64,000 nt of DNA from Citrobacter amalonaticus (GTDB lineage Bacteria > Pseudomonadota > Gammaproteobacteria > Enterobacterales > Enterobacteriaceae): positions 1 to 64,000 of the forward strand of contig NZ_PQMB01000007.1 of the NCBI RefSeq assembly GCF_002918555.1. Reading direction: 5' to 3'. The number at the start of each line of letters is the position of its first letter. The first letter of the stretch is position 1. The translations under genes and the position numbers were made by a program. A model generated the notes under the pieces. It searched no databases and was not told the DNA's origin. It saw nothing but the letters and a program-made list of their open reading frames with translations. Positions 29,476-40,487 of the stretch are shown piece by piece.

Positions 29476-29600
29476 TATTCAGAACAAAATCATATTGTTG
29501 AATTACTTATACTCTCAATAATTCGAGTCGCGGGACAAAAAGGCGCAGTGGCTTTGAACAGCGCTTGCGCTGGCCCCGGCCAGCCTTACCCGATGAGCAT

Positions 29601-30404
29601 TCACACAATAACCACCTCAACGCCACTCCGATGTAACTCTTTCAGGCTCTCTTCCGGAATACCTTCATCGACGATGATGGTATGAATGCGCTGAGTATCA
29701 ATGATTTTGTGCAGGCTTGAGCGGTTAAATTTGCTGGAATCGGTGACCACGATTATCCGCTCCGCCACTTCACACATCCGACGATTCAGCCTGGCTTCGT
29801 CCTCATTATGCGTACTGACGCCGCGCTCTAAATCAATCGCATCGACGCCGAGAAATAGCATGTCGAAGTGATAATTCTGTAAAGATTGCTCCGCCTGATC
29901 GCCATAAAATGACTGCGACTGACGGCGCAGATGCCCGCCGGTCATGAGCAACTCAACGCCTTCCGCCTCCAGCAACGCATTGGCAACGTTCATACCGTTG
30001 GTCATGGCAATCACATCGGTATGCTGACGCAGCAGACGGGCAATCTCATACGTCGTGGTGCCGGAATCGAGAATCACGCGATGTCCCGATTTGATAAGCT
30101 CGACGGCGGCGCTGGCGATACGCCGTTTCACCGCCGTATTCAGCGCGCTTTTGTCTTCAACAGAAGGTTCCACGCCTGGTGTATTACTGTCGCAAATTAA
30201 TGCGCCACCGTATGCCCGAACGGCGATCCCCTGCTTTTCCAGGAACGCCAGATCGTTACGGATCGTCACCGTGGAAACGCCGAACAACCCCGAGAGATCG
30301 TTCACCTGCACGCTTCCCTGCTGACGCAACCGCTGGATGATCTGCTCGCGTCTTTCGCTGGTTCCGGACACCCGCTTATCTGCAGAAGGGTCGGTGTTGC
30401 TCAT
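29601..30404 (-). CDS. agaR: DeoR-family repressor AgaR
   Basis: 267 aa. The DeoR HTH is at residues ~18-70 ([20 protein letters not shown], then [16 protein letters not shown]), and the C-terminal phosphosugar-sensing domain holds [16 protein letters not shown] and [15 protein letters not shown]. It represses aga/kba genes; the inducer is probably GalNAc-6-P or GalN-6-P. Divergent from kbaZ. CTTTCG-type operators lie in the shared promoter region, consistent with autoregulation. Confidence 0.95.
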   Translation of the reverse strand: MSNTDPSADKRVSGTSERREQIIQRLRQQGSVQVNDLSGLFGVSTVTIRNDLAFLEKQGIAVRAYGGALICDSNTPGVEPSVEDKSALNTAVKRRIASAAVELIKSGHRVILDSGTTTYEIARLLRQHTDVIAMTNGMNVANALLEAEGVELLMTGGHLRRQSQSFYGDQAEQSLQNYHFDMLFLGVDAIDLERGVSTHNEDEARLNRRMCEVAERIIVVTDSSKFNRSSLHKIIDTQRIHTIIVDEGIPEESLKELHRSGVEVVIV

Positions 30405-30424
30405 AAGAAATCCTTTGATTAATT

Positions 30425-30625
30425 CTTTCGTTTCATTTCGTTTTGTCTATTAACGCCTTTCTTTTGTCGGAATGCAAGTCCCATAATGCGGGCCGCAGCC
30501 CCTGAATTCACCATAAAACACTTTCATTACGTTTCTTTTGTGAAACAGATCGGAAAACTATTATCTTTCGTTTTATTTTTACAAGACCATGATGCAGTAT
30601 CAAATGAAACAAAACGAAAGATTGG
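30425..30625. promoter_or_regulatory. AgaR operator region between agaR and kbaZ
   Basis: Repeated CTTTCGTTT/CTTTCTTTTG-type boxes near 30426-30470 and 30520-30570, and inverted AAACGAAAG near 30605-30621. CTTTC repeats are the known AgaR recognition feature. Both divergent promoters should be covered. Confidence 0.75.
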
Positions 30626-30654
30626 CATCACGATTATCTGATCTGGAGAGGAAA

Positions 30655-31950
30655 GTGAAACATCTGATCAATAGGGTTGAGCAGCATAAACGCGGCGAAG
30701 CAATCGGGATTTATGCCGTTTGTTCCGCACATCCACTGGTACTGGAATCGGCAATACGCTACGCCCACGCCAACCGCACACCGCTGCTGATTGAGGCAAC
30801 GTCGAATCAGGTTGACCAGTTTGGCGGCTATACCGGTATGACCCCCGCCGATTTTCGCCGCTTCGTCTGTCAACTCGCCGACACGCTTGATTTTCCCCAG
30901 GAGCAACTGATTCTGGGCGGGGACCATCTGGGTCCTAACCGCTGGCAGCATCTGCCCGCTGCGCAGGCCATGGCCAATGCGGACGATTTGATCAAAAGCT
31001 ACGTGACCGCCGGATTTAAAAAGATCCACCTTGATTGCAGCATGTCCTGTCAGGGCGATCCGGTTCCATTAACCGACACCATCGTCGCCGGACGCGCCGC
31101 ACGTCTGGCGAAAATTGCCGAAGAAACCTGCGTGGCACAGTTTGGCGAAGCGGATCTCGTCTACGTCATTGGCACCGAAGTGCCAGTGCCTGGCGGCGCT
31201 CATGAGACGTTAACCGGGCTGGCGATCACCACGCCCGATGCGGCCCGCGCCACGCTGGAAGCGCACCGCCATGCCTTTGAAAAACAAGGTGTAAGCGCCA
31301 TCTGGCCTCGCATCATCGCGCTGGTCGTGCAACCCGGCGTTGAATTTGACCACACTCACATCATTGATTATCAGCCGCAGAAAGCCGTCGCCCTGAGCAA
31401 AATGGTTGAAGCCTATGACACGCTGGTATTTGAAGCGCACTCCACGGATTACCAGACTCCGCAGTCCCTGCGTCAGTTAGTCAGAGATCACTTCGCCATC
31501 CTGAAAGTCGGCCCGGCCCTGACTTTCGCCCTGCGCGAAGCGCTGTTCTCACTGGCCGCCATTGAAGAGGAGTTACTGCCAGCCAAAGCCAGCTCCGGCC
31601 TGCGCCAGGTGCTGGAAAACGTGATGCTCGATCGCCCGGAATACTGGCAAAGCCACTACCACGGCGATGGCAACGCACGCCGCCTCGCGCGCGGCTATAG
31701 CTACTCTGACCGCGTGCGCTATTACTGGCCGGACAGCCAGATTGATGACGCCTTTGCGCGACTGGTACGCAACCTGGCAGACGAACCAGTCCCGCTGCCG
31801 CTGATCAGCCAGTATCTGCCGTTGCAGTACAGCAAAGTTCGCGAGGGGGCTCTCAAGTCAACGCCGCGGGCGCTCATCATCGACCACATTCAGGACATAC
31901 TTCAGCAGTACCACGCCGCCTGCGAAGGCCTGAGAACTCAAAATGCATAA
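30655..31950 (+). CDS. kbaZ: Tagatose-1,6-bisphosphate aldolase subunit KbaZ
   Basis: 431 aa from a GTG at 30655 (in GGAGAGGAAAGTGAAACATC, good ribosome site). An ATG 22 codons upstream would extend into the AgaR operators and is unlikely. Family blocks: [39 protein letters not shown] and [15 protein letters not shown]. KbaZ is the non-catalytic partner that makes KbaY fully active and stable. First gene of the block kbaZ-agaVWEF-agaA. Confidence 0.93.
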   Translation: MKHLINRVEQHKRGEAIGIYAVCSAHPLVLESAIRYAHANRTPLLIEATSNQVDQFGGYTGMTPADFRRFVCQLADTLDFPQEQLILGGDHLGPNRWQHLPAAQAMANADDLIKSYVTAGFKKIHLDCSMSCQGDPVPLTDTIVAGRAARLAKIAEETCVAQFGEADLVYVIGTEVPVPGGAHETLTGLAITTPDAARATLEAHRHAFEKQGVSAIWPRIIALVVQPGVEFDHTHIIDYQPQKAVALSKMVEAYDTLVFEAHSTDYQTPQSLRQLVRDHFAILKVGPALTFALREALFSLAAIEEELLPAKASSGLRQVLENVMLDRPEYWQSHYHGDGNARRLARGYSYSDRVRYYWPDSQIDDAFARLVRNLADEPVPLPLISQYLPLQYSKVREGALKSTPRALIIDHIQDILQQYHAACEGLRTQNA

Positions 31951-31970
31951 TTAAAAAAGAGGAAAACGCT

Positions 31971-32444
31971 ATGCCAAACATTGTATTAAGCCGCATCGAC
32001 GAAAGGCTCATTCACGGTCAGGTCGGCGTGCAGTGGGTCGGATTTGCGGGGGCAAATCTGGTGCTGGTCGCCAACGATGAAGTGGCGGAAGACACCGTCC
32101 AGCAGAACCTGATGGAGATGGTGCTGGCAGAAGGGATTGCCGTGCGCTTCTGGTCGCTACAAAAAGTGATCGACAACATCCACCGCGCCGCAGACCGGCA
32201 GAAAATTTTACTGGTATGCAGAACGCCGGCCGATTTCCTCAGGCTGGTTGAAGGCGGCGTTCCCGTCACGCGCATTAACGTAGGAAACATGCACTTCGCC
32301 GAAGGTAAACAACAAATTGCCAAAACGGTTTCTGTCGACGCGAACGATATCAGTGCGTTTAACGGCCTGAAGGCCGCCGGGGTGGAATGCTTCGTTCAGG
32401 GCGTTCCGACAGAACCTGCTTTGGATCTCTTTAAACTGCTCTGA
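31971..32444 (+). CDS. agaV: GalNAc-specific PTS EIIB AgaV
   Basis: 157 aa, mannose-type EIIB. Phospho-accepting histidine in IDERLIHGQVGVQWVGF (~residue 15). A cytoplasmic protein that passes phosphate from AgaF to GalNAc as it crosses through AgaW/AgaE. It lies 20 bases after kbaZ and 10 bases before agaW. Confidence 0.93.
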   Translation: MPNIVLSRIDERLIHGQVGVQWVGFAGANLVLVANDEVAEDTVQQNLMEMVLAEGIAVRFWSLQKVIDNIHRAADRQKILLVCRTPADFLRLVEGGVPVTRINVGNMHFAEGKQQIAKTVSVDANDISAFNGLKAAGVECFVQGVPTEPALDLFKLL

Positions 32445-32454
32445 GGGATTCATA

Positions 32455-33234
32455 ATGGAAATCAGTCTGTTGCAGGCATTTGCGTTGGGCATTCTCGCCT
32501 TTATCGCAGGCCTGGATATGTTTAACGGGTTAACACACATGCACCGCCCGGTGGTGCTCGGACCGCTGGTCGGTCTGATTCTGGGCGACTTACACACCGG
32601 TATTTTGACCGGCGGTACGTTAGAGCTGGTCTGGATGGGGCTGGCGCCGCTGGCGGGCGCACAGCCGCCGAACGTCATTATCGGCACCATTGTCGGCACC
32701 GCCTTTGCCATCAGCACGGGCGTGAAGCCTGATGTCGCCGTGGGCGTCGCCGTCCCGTTTGCCGTCGCAGTGCAAATGGGCATTACCTTCCTGTTCTCCG
32801 TCATGTCCGGCGTGATGTCCCGCTGCGATCGCATGGCGGCCAACGCCGATACCAACGGTATTGAACGGGTCAACTATCTGGCGCTACTGGCGCTCGGTAC
32901 CTTCTATTTTCTGTGCGCGTTCCTGCCGATCTACTTCGGCGCTGAACACGCGAAAACCGCGATTGATGTCCTGCCGGAACGTCTGATCGACGGTCTGGGC
33001 GTCGCGGGCGGCATCATGCCAGCGATCGGCTTCGCCGTGCTGCTGAAGATCATGATGAAAAACGTCTACATCCCTTATTTCATTATCGGTTTTGTGGCCG
33101 CAGCCTGGCTCAAGCTTCCGGTGCTGGCTATTGCCGCCGCTGCGCTGGCAATGGCGCTGATCGACCTGCTGCGTAAATCTCCGGAACCCACTCAACCTGC
33201 GGCACAAAAAGAGGAATTCGAAGATGGCATCTAA
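32455..33234 (+). CDS. agaW: GalNAc PTS EIIC AgaW
   Basis: 259 aa, full-length mannose-type EIIC. Hydrophobic helices throughout, with VLGPLVGLILGDLHTGILTG and GLAPLAGAQPPNVIIGTIVG typical of the family. E. coli K-12 carries a shortened agaW; here it is intact. Inner membrane. Overlaps agaE by 11 bases, indicating coupled translation. Confidence 0.93.
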   Translation: MEISLLQAFALGILAFIAGLDMFNGLTHMHRPVVLGPLVGLILGDLHTGILTGGTLELVWMGLAPLAGAQPPNVIIGTIVGTAFAISTGVKPDVAVGVAVPFAVAVQMGITFLFSVMSGVMSRCDRMAANADTNGIERVNYLALLALGTFYFLCAFLPIYFGAEHAKTAIDVLPERLIDGLGVAGGIMPAIGFAVLLKIMMKNVYIPYFIIGFVAAAWLKLPVLAIAAAALAMALIDLLRKSPEPTQPAAQKEEFEDGI

Positions 33235-34102
33235 TCAACAGACTCTGCCGAATGTGTCCGACAATGAAGAAACGCTGCTCACCGGCGTGAACGAAAACGT
33301 CTATGAAGATCAGCGTATTGGCGCAGAGCTAACCAAAAAGGATATCAACCGCGTGGCCTGGCGTTCCATGCTGTTGCAGGCTTCGTTTAACTACGAACGT
33401 ATGCAGGCATCCGGCTGGCTGTACGGTCTGCTGCCCGCGCTGAAAAAGATCCATACCAACAAACGCGATCTGGCGCGCGCCATGAAAGGCCATATGGGCT
33501 TCTTCAACACTCACCCGTTCCTGGTGACGTTTGTTGTCGGCATCATTCTGGCAATGGAGCGCTCCAAGCAGGATGTAAACAGCATTCAGAGCACCAAAAT
33601 TGCCGTGGGCGCCCCGCTCGGCGGGATTGGTGATGCCATGTTCTGGCTGACGCTACTCCCCATTTGCGGCGGCATCGGGGCCAGTCTGGCGCTGCAAGGC
33701 TCTATCCTGGGTGCAGTGGTCTTTATTGTGCTGTTTAACGTGGTGCATCTCGGGCTGCGTTTTGGCCTTGCGCACTATGCGTATCGCATGGGCGTCGCGG
33801 CCATTCCGCTGATTAAAGCCAACACCAAAAAGGTCGGTCACGCGGCGTCTGTCATCGGGATGACGGTTATTGGCGCGCTGGTGGCAACCTATGTCCGCCT
33901 GAACACCACGCTCGAAATCAAAGCCGGTGATGCGGTCGTCAAACTCCAGGCTGACGTTATCGACAAGCTGATGCCCGCGTTTTTACCGCTGGTCTATACC
34001 CTGACCATGTTCTGGCTGGTACGCCGCGGCTGGAGTCCACTGCGCCTCATCGGTATCACTGTGGTTCTGGGCGTAGTCGGTAAGTTCTGCCACTTCCTGT
34101 AA
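33224..34102 (+). CDS. agaE: GalNAc PTS EIID AgaE
   Basis: 292 aa, mannose-type EIID. The charged N-terminus is followed by LTKKDINRVAWRSMLLQASF and NYERMQASGWLYGLLPAL, the family hallmark, then several C-terminal membrane segments (GGIGDAMFWLTLLPI). It forms the membrane channel with AgaW. The gene is missing in E. coli K-12, so this locus should be able to take up GalNAc. Confidence 0.93.
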   Translation: MASNQQTLPNVSDNEETLLTGVNENVYEDQRIGAELTKKDINRVAWRSMLLQASFNYERMQASGWLYGLLPALKKIHTNKRDLARAMKGHMGFFNTHPFLVTFVVGIILAMERSKQDVNSIQSTKIAVGAPLGGIGDAMFWLTLLPICGGIGASLALQGSILGAVVFIVLFNVVHLGLRFGLAHYAYRMGVAAIPLIKANTKKVGHAASVIGMTVIGALVATYVRLNTTLEIKAGDAVVKLQADVIDKLMPAFLPLVYTLTMFWLVRRGWSPLRLIGITVVLGVVGKFCHFL

Positions 34103-34119
34103 AGCAAAAGAGGTCTGAG

Positions 34120-34554
34120 ATGTTAGGTATTATTTTGACGGGGCATGGTGGATTTGCCAGCGGAATGGAAAAAGCGATGAAGCAGATCCTTGGCGAGCAG
34201 TCGCAGTTTATCGCTATCGACTTTCCGGAGACCTCCACCACGGCGCTGCTCACCTCACAGCTGGAGCAGGCAGTTGCAGAGCTGGACGATGAGGAAGGTC
34301 TCATCTTTCTGACCGATTTGCTCGGCGGCACGCCGTTTCGCGTTGCGTCGACGCTGGCGATGCAAAAACCGGGACGCGAGGTGATCACCGGCACCAACCT
34401 GCAGCTACTGCTGGAAATGGTGCTGGATCGCGACGAACTCAACAGCGAAGCGTTTCGCGTGCAGGCACTGGAGTGCGGGCATCGCGGCCTGACCAGTCTG
34501 GTCGACGAGCTGGGGCGCTGTCGGGAAGAGAACCCCATTGAGGAAGGGATATGA
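34120..34554 (+). CDS. agaF: GalNAc/GalN PTS EIIA AgaF
   Basis: 144 aa, mannose-type EIIA. Phospho-histidine in ILTGHGGFASGMEKAM (residue 9-10 region), and IFLTDLLGGTPFRVAS is the second conserved motif. It is the only EIIA in the aga loci here, so it likely feeds both AgaVWE and AgaBCD. Ends in an ATGA overlap with agaA. Confidence 0.93.
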   Translation: MLGIILTGHGGFASGMEKAMKQILGEQSQFIAIDFPETSTTALLTSQLEQAVAELDDEEGLIFLTDLLGGTPFRVASTLAMQKPGREVITGTNLQLLLEMVLDRDELNSEAFRVQALECGHRGLTSLVDELGRCREENPIEEGI

Positions 34555-35684
34555 CGCAAATTCTGCGGGCCAGACGTCTGCTGACAGAAGAGGGCTGGCT
34601 GGACGATCGCCAACTGCGTATTGAAGATGGCGTCATTACTGCGATAGAGCCTGTTCCGGCGGGAGTTGCCCCACGCGATGCCGAGCTGCTGTGTCCTGCT
34701 TATATCGATATGCACGTCCACGGCGGCGCAGGTGTTGATGTGATGGACGACGCACCGGATGCGCTCGATAAACTGGCGATGCATAAAGCGCGTGAAGGGG
34801 TCGCCGGCTGGCTCCCCACCACCGTCACCGCGCCGTTGAAAACGATTCACCACGCGCTGGAACGCATAGCGCAACGCTGCTATTCCGGCGGGCCAGGCGC
34901 GCAGGTGTTGGGAAGTTATCTGGAAGGCCCGTACTTCACCCCGCAGAACAAAGGGGCGCATCCCCCGGAACTGTTCCGGGATCTGAATCTTGCTGAACTG
35001 GATGAGCTGATAGCCATCTCCCGGCATACCCTGCGCGTGGTCGCTCTGGCACCGGAAAAGCCCGGCGCATTACAGGCGATTAGGCATCTGAAACAACAGG
35101 ACGTGCGGGTGATGCTGGGGCATAGCGCGGCGTCCTGGGAGCAAACCCGTGCCGCCTTTGACGCAGGCGCTGACGGGTTAGTGCACTGCTATAACGGCAT
35201 GACCGGTTTGCATCATCGGGAGCCGGGGATGGTCGGCGCGGGATTAACCGATCCGCGCGCATGGCTGGAACTTATCGCCGACGGTCATCACGTTCATCCC
35301 GCAGCCATGAAGCTCTGCTGCTGCTGTGCAAAAGACAGGGTGGTGCTGATCACCGATGCGATGCAGGCAGCCGGAATGCCCGACGGGGGCTACACGTTAT
35401 GCGGCGAAAAGGTGGAGATGCGCGGCGGTATCGTGCGAACCGCTGCCGGCGGCCTGGCGGGCAGTACACTATCGGTCGATGCGGCGGTGCGTAATATGGT
35501 CGAACTCACCGGGATCGCCCCGGAAGAAGCGATCCATATGGCTTCGCTACATCCGGCTCGCCTGCTGGGGATCGATCGTCAGCTGGGATCGTTAAGCACG
35601 GGCAAGCGCGCCAACATCATCGCTCTCGATAGCGGGCTTCATTTACAGCAGATCTGGATTCAGGGCCAGGCCCTCCCCCTGTAG
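34551..35684 (+). CDS. agaA: N-acetylgalactosamine-6-phosphate deacetylase AgaA
   Basis: 377 aa amidohydrolase, NagA-like. Metal-binding DMHVHGGAG, the EGPYF motif, GHSAASWEQTRAAFDAGADG, HCYNGMTGLHHREPG and the catalytic aspartate in LITDAMQAAGMPDG are present. It removes acetate from GalNAc-6-P to give GalN-6-P. Starts inside the stop of agaF (ATGA). Confidence 0.94.
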   Translation: MTQILRARRLLTEEGWLDDRQLRIEDGVITAIEPVPAGVAPRDAELLCPAYIDMHVHGGAGVDVMDDAPDALDKLAMHKAREGVAGWLPTTVTAPLKTIHHALERIAQRCYSGGPGAQVLGSYLEGPYFTPQNKGAHPPELFRDLNLAELDELIAISRHTLRVVALAPEKPGALQAIRHLKQQDVRVMLGHSAASWEQTRAAFDAGADGLVHCYNGMTGLHHREPGMVGAGLTDPRAWLELIADGHHVHPAAMKLCCCCAKDRVVLITDAMQAAGMPDGGYTLCGEKVEMRGGIVRTAAGGLAGSTLSVDAAVRNMVELTGIAPEEAIHMASLHPARLLGIDRQLGSLSTGKRANIIALDSGLHLQQIWIQGQALPL

Positions 35685-35985
35685 CCCTTTCATTGCGCGT
35701 CATACTGGCCTTCGGTTAGCCGTCGCAAGGCCTTTCTTTTCCTTTCGTTTAAGAAAATCCTCACCTTCCTTCCTGCAACGCTATTCTCTACAGATCAACG
35801 AGATAGAAAACATTTTCCCTTCATTGCTCACAAATTTCGTTTTATTTCATTTTGCATCATTGAACTTTCGTTTTCTTTGCTATAAATTTTAATCAATCGA
35901 ACATATGAACAAGTGAAACGAAACGAAAGATAGCGACATTTTGCCAGCGTCTGATGTGGAATTCACAAGACTAAGGACTTACGTT
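35685..35985. promoter_or_regulatory. agaS promoter with AgaR operator boxes
   Basis: 301 bases. Boxes CCTTTCTTTTCCTTTCGTTT near 35731-35753, TTTCGTTTTATTTCATTTTG and CTTTCGTTTTCTTTGC near 35830-35880, and inverted GAAACGAAACGAAAG near 35917-35931 match the AgaR boxes of the agaR-kbaZ region. An AT-rich stretch around 35880-35900 fits a -10 region. Confidence 0.75.
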
Positions 35986-37140
35986 ATGCCAGAAACCTAT
36001 ACCCCTGCTGCCGCGACGACCGGAACCTGGACAGAAAAAGAGATCCGTCAACAGCCAGCCAGTTGGCTGCGCGCCCTGAATAACATCGATAATATTCGCC
36101 CCGCGATCGACGGTTTTCTCACCCCATTACTGCGTAAAGACGGGTTGCGGATCGTCCTGACTGGCGCAGGTACCTCGGCATTTATCGGCGAGATCGTTGC
36201 CCCCTGGCTTGCCAGCCACACCGGAAAAAACATCAGCGCCGTGCCAACCACCGATCTGGTCACCAACCCGATGGACTACCTGAACCCGGCGCATCCGCTG
36301 CTGCTGATCTCTTTCGCCCGTTCCGGTAACAGCCCGGAGAGCGTCGCCGCCGTTGAGCTGGCAAATCAGTTCGTCCCTGAGTGTTATCACCTTTCGATCA
36401 CCTGCAACGAAGCGGGCAGCCTGTATCAGAACGCGGTCGGGAGCGACAACGCTTTTGCCCTGCTGATGCCCGCAGAAACCCACGATCGTGGATTTGCGAT
36501 GACCAGCAGTATTACCACCATGATGGCCAGCTGCCTGGCGGTCTTCGCTCCGGACGTGATTAACAGCCGGACGTTTCGTGACGTGGCCGATCGCTGCCAG
36601 TCGATCCTGACCTCACTCGGCGATTTCAGCCACGGCGTGTTTGGCAATGAAGCCTGGCAACGGATCGTTTACCTCGGTAGCGGCGGATTGCAGGGTGCGG
36701 CACGTGAATCATCGCTGAAAGTTCTGGAGCTGACGGCAGGCAAGCTGGCGGCGTTTTACGACTCGCCGACCGGCTTCCGCCACGGTCCAAAATCACTGGT
36801 GAATAACGAAACGCTGATCGTGGTGTATATCTCCAGCCACCCTTACACCCGTCAGTACGATCTCGATCTTCTGGATGAGCTGCGTCGCGATCGGCAGGCC
36901 ATGCGCGTGGTGGCGATTGCCGCACAGAGCGATGCGGTTATTGAGGCTGGCCCGCATATTCTGCTGCCGCCAGCACGTCATTTCATCGATATGGAACTGG
37001 CTTTCTGCTTCCTGATGTACGCCCAGGTTTTTGCGCTCACACAGTCAATCAGCGTCGGTAATACGCCGGATACCCCCTCTGCCAGCGGAACGGTCAACCG
37101 CGTGGTGCAGGGCGTCGTTATTCATCCCTGGCAGGCTTAA
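35986..37140 (+). CDS. agaS: Galactosamine-6-phosphate deaminase/isomerase AgaS
   Basis: 384 aa with ATG 35986 (AAGGA upstream), the E. coli length; an in-frame upstream ATG is not needed. Two SIS domains: LTGAGTSAFIGEIVAPWLAS and LISFARSGNSPESVAAVELA in the first, YLGSGGLQGAARESSLKVLE in the second. AgaS is the deaminase that converts GalN-6-P to tagatose-6-phosphate in E. coli. Followed by kbaY after 12 bases, so agaS-kbaY form an operon. Confidence 0.94.
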   Translation: MPETYTPAAATTGTWTEKEIRQQPASWLRALNNIDNIRPAIDGFLTPLLRKDGLRIVLTGAGTSAFIGEIVAPWLASHTGKNISAVPTTDLVTNPMDYLNPAHPLLLISFARSGNSPESVAAVELANQFVPECYHLSITCNEAGSLYQNAVGSDNAFALLMPAETHDRGFAMTSSITTMMASCLAVFAPDVINSRTFRDVADRCQSILTSLGDFSHGVFGNEAWQRIVYLGSGGLQGAARESSLKVLELTAGKLAAFYDSPTGFRHGPKSLVNNETLIVVYISSHPYTRQYDLDLLDELRRDRQAMRVVAIAAQSDAVIEAGPHILLPPARHFIDMELAFCFLMYAQVFALTQSISVGNTPDTPSASGTVNRVVQGVVIHPWQA

Positions 37141-38028
<888 letters not shown>

Positions 38029-38201
38029 AAACAGCCGGAATTCAGTCTTTTTACTTATGAGCGTTACCTGATAAATATCGGGTAACGTTCTCTGAGGAAA
38101 TGGCCAGAAAATATTATTGAGTCGATCGCACTGAATAAATTCATGAATGTTATGCTGCGATAATAATATATATCAATAATTTATTTTATTCAAATATTTA
38201 G

Positions 38202-38348
38202 AGCCTGCCCACCAGGCGTTATTGTTGCAGGTAGTTTGAACAAGGACAGCGCGGAGAAACCGGAGCGTACACGTAATACGTGAGGATTTCGAGCACTGCG
38301 CAGGTTCAAAATGGCAAGTAAAATAGCCTGATGGGCCAGACTCTTAAT
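38202..38348 (+). repeat. Foldable ~147-bp intergenic repeat, copy 2 (before agaB)
   Basis: Same unit as at 27672. Outer arms GCCCACCAGGCG.TATT and AATAGCCTGATGGGC pair, and TTTGAAC pairs with GTTCAAA. The apex CACGTAATACGTG forms a perfect small hairpin. It ends about 15 bases before the agaB ATG, so it is probably in the mRNA leader. The remaining part of the kbaY-agaB gap (38029-38201) shows no further feature. Confidence 0.8.
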
Positions 38349-38363
38349 GGTGAGGTTTTAAAT

Positions 38364-38840
38364 ATGAGCAGTCCAAATATTCTATTAACCCGTATTGATA
38401 ACCGATTAGTTCACGGTCAGGTTGGCGTCACCTGGACATCCACGATTGGCGCTAACCTGCTGGTTGTCGTCGATGATGATGTCGCACAGGATGAGATCCA
38501 GCAGAAATTAATGGGCATTACCGCTGAAACCTATGGCTTTGGTATCCGATTCTTTTCTATAGAAAAAACAATCAACGTAATCAGCAAAGCTGCCCCGCAT
38601 CAGAAAATATTTCTGATCTGTCGGACCCCGCAAACGGTCAGAAAAGTGCTCGAAGGGGGGATCATGCTAAACGATGTTAACGTCGGCAACATGCATTTCT
38701 CCGAAGGTAAAAAACAGATCAGCAGCAAGGTTTATGTTGATGAACGGGATCTTCAGGATCTGCGGTTTATTAAACACCACGGTGTGAATCTGTTTATTCA
38801 GGATGTGCCTGGCGATCAAAAAGAACAGATCCCGGAATAA
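38364..38840 (+). CDS. agaB: Galactosamine PTS EIIB AgaB
   Basis: 158 aa with ATG 38364, after a GAGG site; upstream in-frame codons lie in the repeat. EIIB phospho-histidine in IDNRLVHGQVGVTWTSTIGA. Cytoplasmic partner of AgaC and AgaD for galactosamine uptake. The paralogue AgaV lies 6 kb upstream. Confidence 0.94.
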   Translation: MSSPNILLTRIDNRLVHGQVGVTWTSTIGANLLVVVDDDVAQDEIQQKLMGITAETYGFGIRFFSIEKTINVISKAAPHQKIFLICRTPQTVRKVLEGGIMLNDVNVGNMHFSEGKKQISSKVYVDERDLQDLRFIKHHGVNLFIQDVPGDQKEQIPE

Positions 38841-38894
38841 AGAACAGGTCAATATTTTTATCGTAAAGGGAATTATTTATTTGAGGTGCTCAAA

Positions 38895-39698
38895 ATGCAT
38901 GAAATAACCCTTCTTCAGGGGATATCCCTGGCTGCATTAGTGTTCTTTCTGGGTATCGATTTTTGGCTGGAAGCCCTGTTTTTATTCCGACCAATTATTG
39001 TCTGTACGCTCACCGGCGCCATCCTCGGTGACATTCATATCGGTTTAATAACCGGCGGCCTGACCGAACTGGCGTTTGCCGGTCTGACGCCCGCGGGAGG
39101 CGTGCAGCCTCCTAACCCCATTATGGCAGGCTTAATGACCACGGTTATCGCCTGGACCACCGGCGTCGATGCCAAAACCGCCATCGGCCTTGGCTTGCCG
39201 TTCAGCCTGCTGATGCAATATGTCATTCTGTTCTTCTATTCCGCCTTTTCACTGTTTATGGCGAAAGCCGATAACTGCGCTAAAGAGGCGAATATCCGCG
39301 CATTTGCTCGTCTGAACTGGCTGACTACGCTGATTGTCGCTTGCTCCTACGCCATTATCGCTTTCCTGTGTACGTATCTGGCGCAAGGGGCGATGCAGGC
39401 GCTGGTTAAAGCCATGCCCGCCTGGCTAACGCACGGCTTCGAAGTCGCGGGTGGCATTCTGCCTGCCGTCGGTTTTGGGCTGCTGCTACGCGTGATGTTT
39501 AAGGCGCAGTACATCCCTTACCTGATCGCCGGTTTCCTCTTTGTTTGCTACATCCAGGTCAACAACCTTCTCCCGGTTGCCGTGCTCGGCGCAGGCTTCG
39601 CCGTGTATGAATTTTTCAATGCCAAAGCTAAACAGCAGGCGCAACCCCAGCCTGTCGCTAACAAAAGTGATGAAGAGGATTACAGCAATGGGATCTGA
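38895..39698 (+). CDS. agaC: Galactosamine PTS EIIC AgaC
   Basis: 267 aa with ATG 38895 (MHEITLLQG), the E. coli length. Membrane helices throughout, and CTLTGAILGDIHIGLITGGL and GLTPAGGVQPPNPIMAGL are EIIC motifs. Overlaps agaD by 11 bases. Confidence 0.94.
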   Translation: MHEITLLQGISLAALVFFLGIDFWLEALFLFRPIIVCTLTGAILGDIHIGLITGGLTELAFAGLTPAGGVQPPNPIMAGLMTTVIAWTTGVDAKTAIGLGLPFSLLMQYVILFFYSAFSLFMAKADNCAKEANIRAFARLNWLTTLIVACSYAIIAFLCTYLAQGAMQALVKAMPAWLTHGFEVAGGILPAVGFGLLLRVMFKAQYIPYLIAGFLFVCYIQVNNLLPVAVLGAGFAVYEFFNAKAKQQAQPQPVANKSDEEDYSNGI

Positions 39699-40479
39699 AA
39701 TCAGCAAAAAAGATATTACCCGTCTGGGCTTTCGCTCGTCCCTTCTTCAGGCCAGCTTTAACTATGAAAGGATGCAGGCGGGAGGTTTTACCTGGGCGAT
39801 GCTCCCGGTTCTGAAAAAAATCTATAAAGATGATAAGCCAAGCCTGAGCGCAGCCATGAAAGATCATCTGGAGTTCATTAACACTCACCCGAATCTGGTC
39901 GGTTTTCTGATGGGCTTGCTGATCTCAATGGAAGAGAAAGGAGAAAATCGCGACACCATTAAAGGCCTGAAAGTCGCGCTGTTTGGGCCTATTGCCGGGA
40001 TTGGCGATGCGATATTCTGGTTCACCTTGTTGCCCATTATGGCAGGAATTTGTTCCTCTTTCGCCAGCCAGGGAAACTTACTCGGCCCCATTCTGTTTTT
40101 CGCCGTCTATCTGATGATCTTTTTCCTTCGCGTCGGCTGGACCCACATAGGTTATTCGGTAGGGGTCAAAGCGATCGACAAAGTGAGGGAAAACTCACAG
40201 AGGATCGCCCGCTCGGCGACAATCCTCGGGATCACGGTCATCGGCGGTCTTATTGCCTCTTATGTGCATATTGATGTCGTGACCTCTTTTGCCATCGACA
40301 GCACGCACAGCGTGGCGCTACAGAAAGATTTCTTTGACAAGGTGTTTCCCAATATTTTACCAATGGGCTACACGCTGCTGATGTACTACTTATTACGGGT
40401 GAAAAAAGCGCATCCGGTACTGTTAATCGGTGTGACCTTCGTGCTCTCTATTGTCTGTTCCGCACTCGGTATTCTGTAA
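39688..40479 (+). CDS. agaD: Galactosamine PTS EIID AgaD
   Basis: 263 aa with ATG 39688 inside the end of agaC; this start gives the E. coli length. Family start KKDITRLGFRSSLLQASFNY, and GPIAGIGDAIFWFTLLPIMA inside. Completes the GalN permease. In E. coli the next gene is agaI; here it is absent and rsmI follows convergently. Confidence 0.94.
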   Translation: MGSEISKKDITRLGFRSSLLQASFNYERMQAGGFTWAMLPVLKKIYKDDKPSLSAAMKDHLEFINTHPNLVGFLMGLLISMEEKGENRDTIKGLKVALFGPIAGIGDAIFWFTLLPIMAGICSSFASQGNLLGPILFFAVYLMIFFLRVGWTHIGYSVGVKAIDKVRENSQRIARSATILGITVIGGLIASYVHIDVVTSFAIDSTHSVALQKDFFDKVFPNILPMGYTLLMYYLLRVKKAHPVLLIGVTFVLSIVCSALGIL

Positions 40480-40487
40480 TACGTGAT

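Noticed and set aside
30589-30654. 22-codon upstream extension of kbaZ
   Set aside because: It runs into the AgaR operator boxes; the GTG at 30655 has the proper ribosome site and family length.
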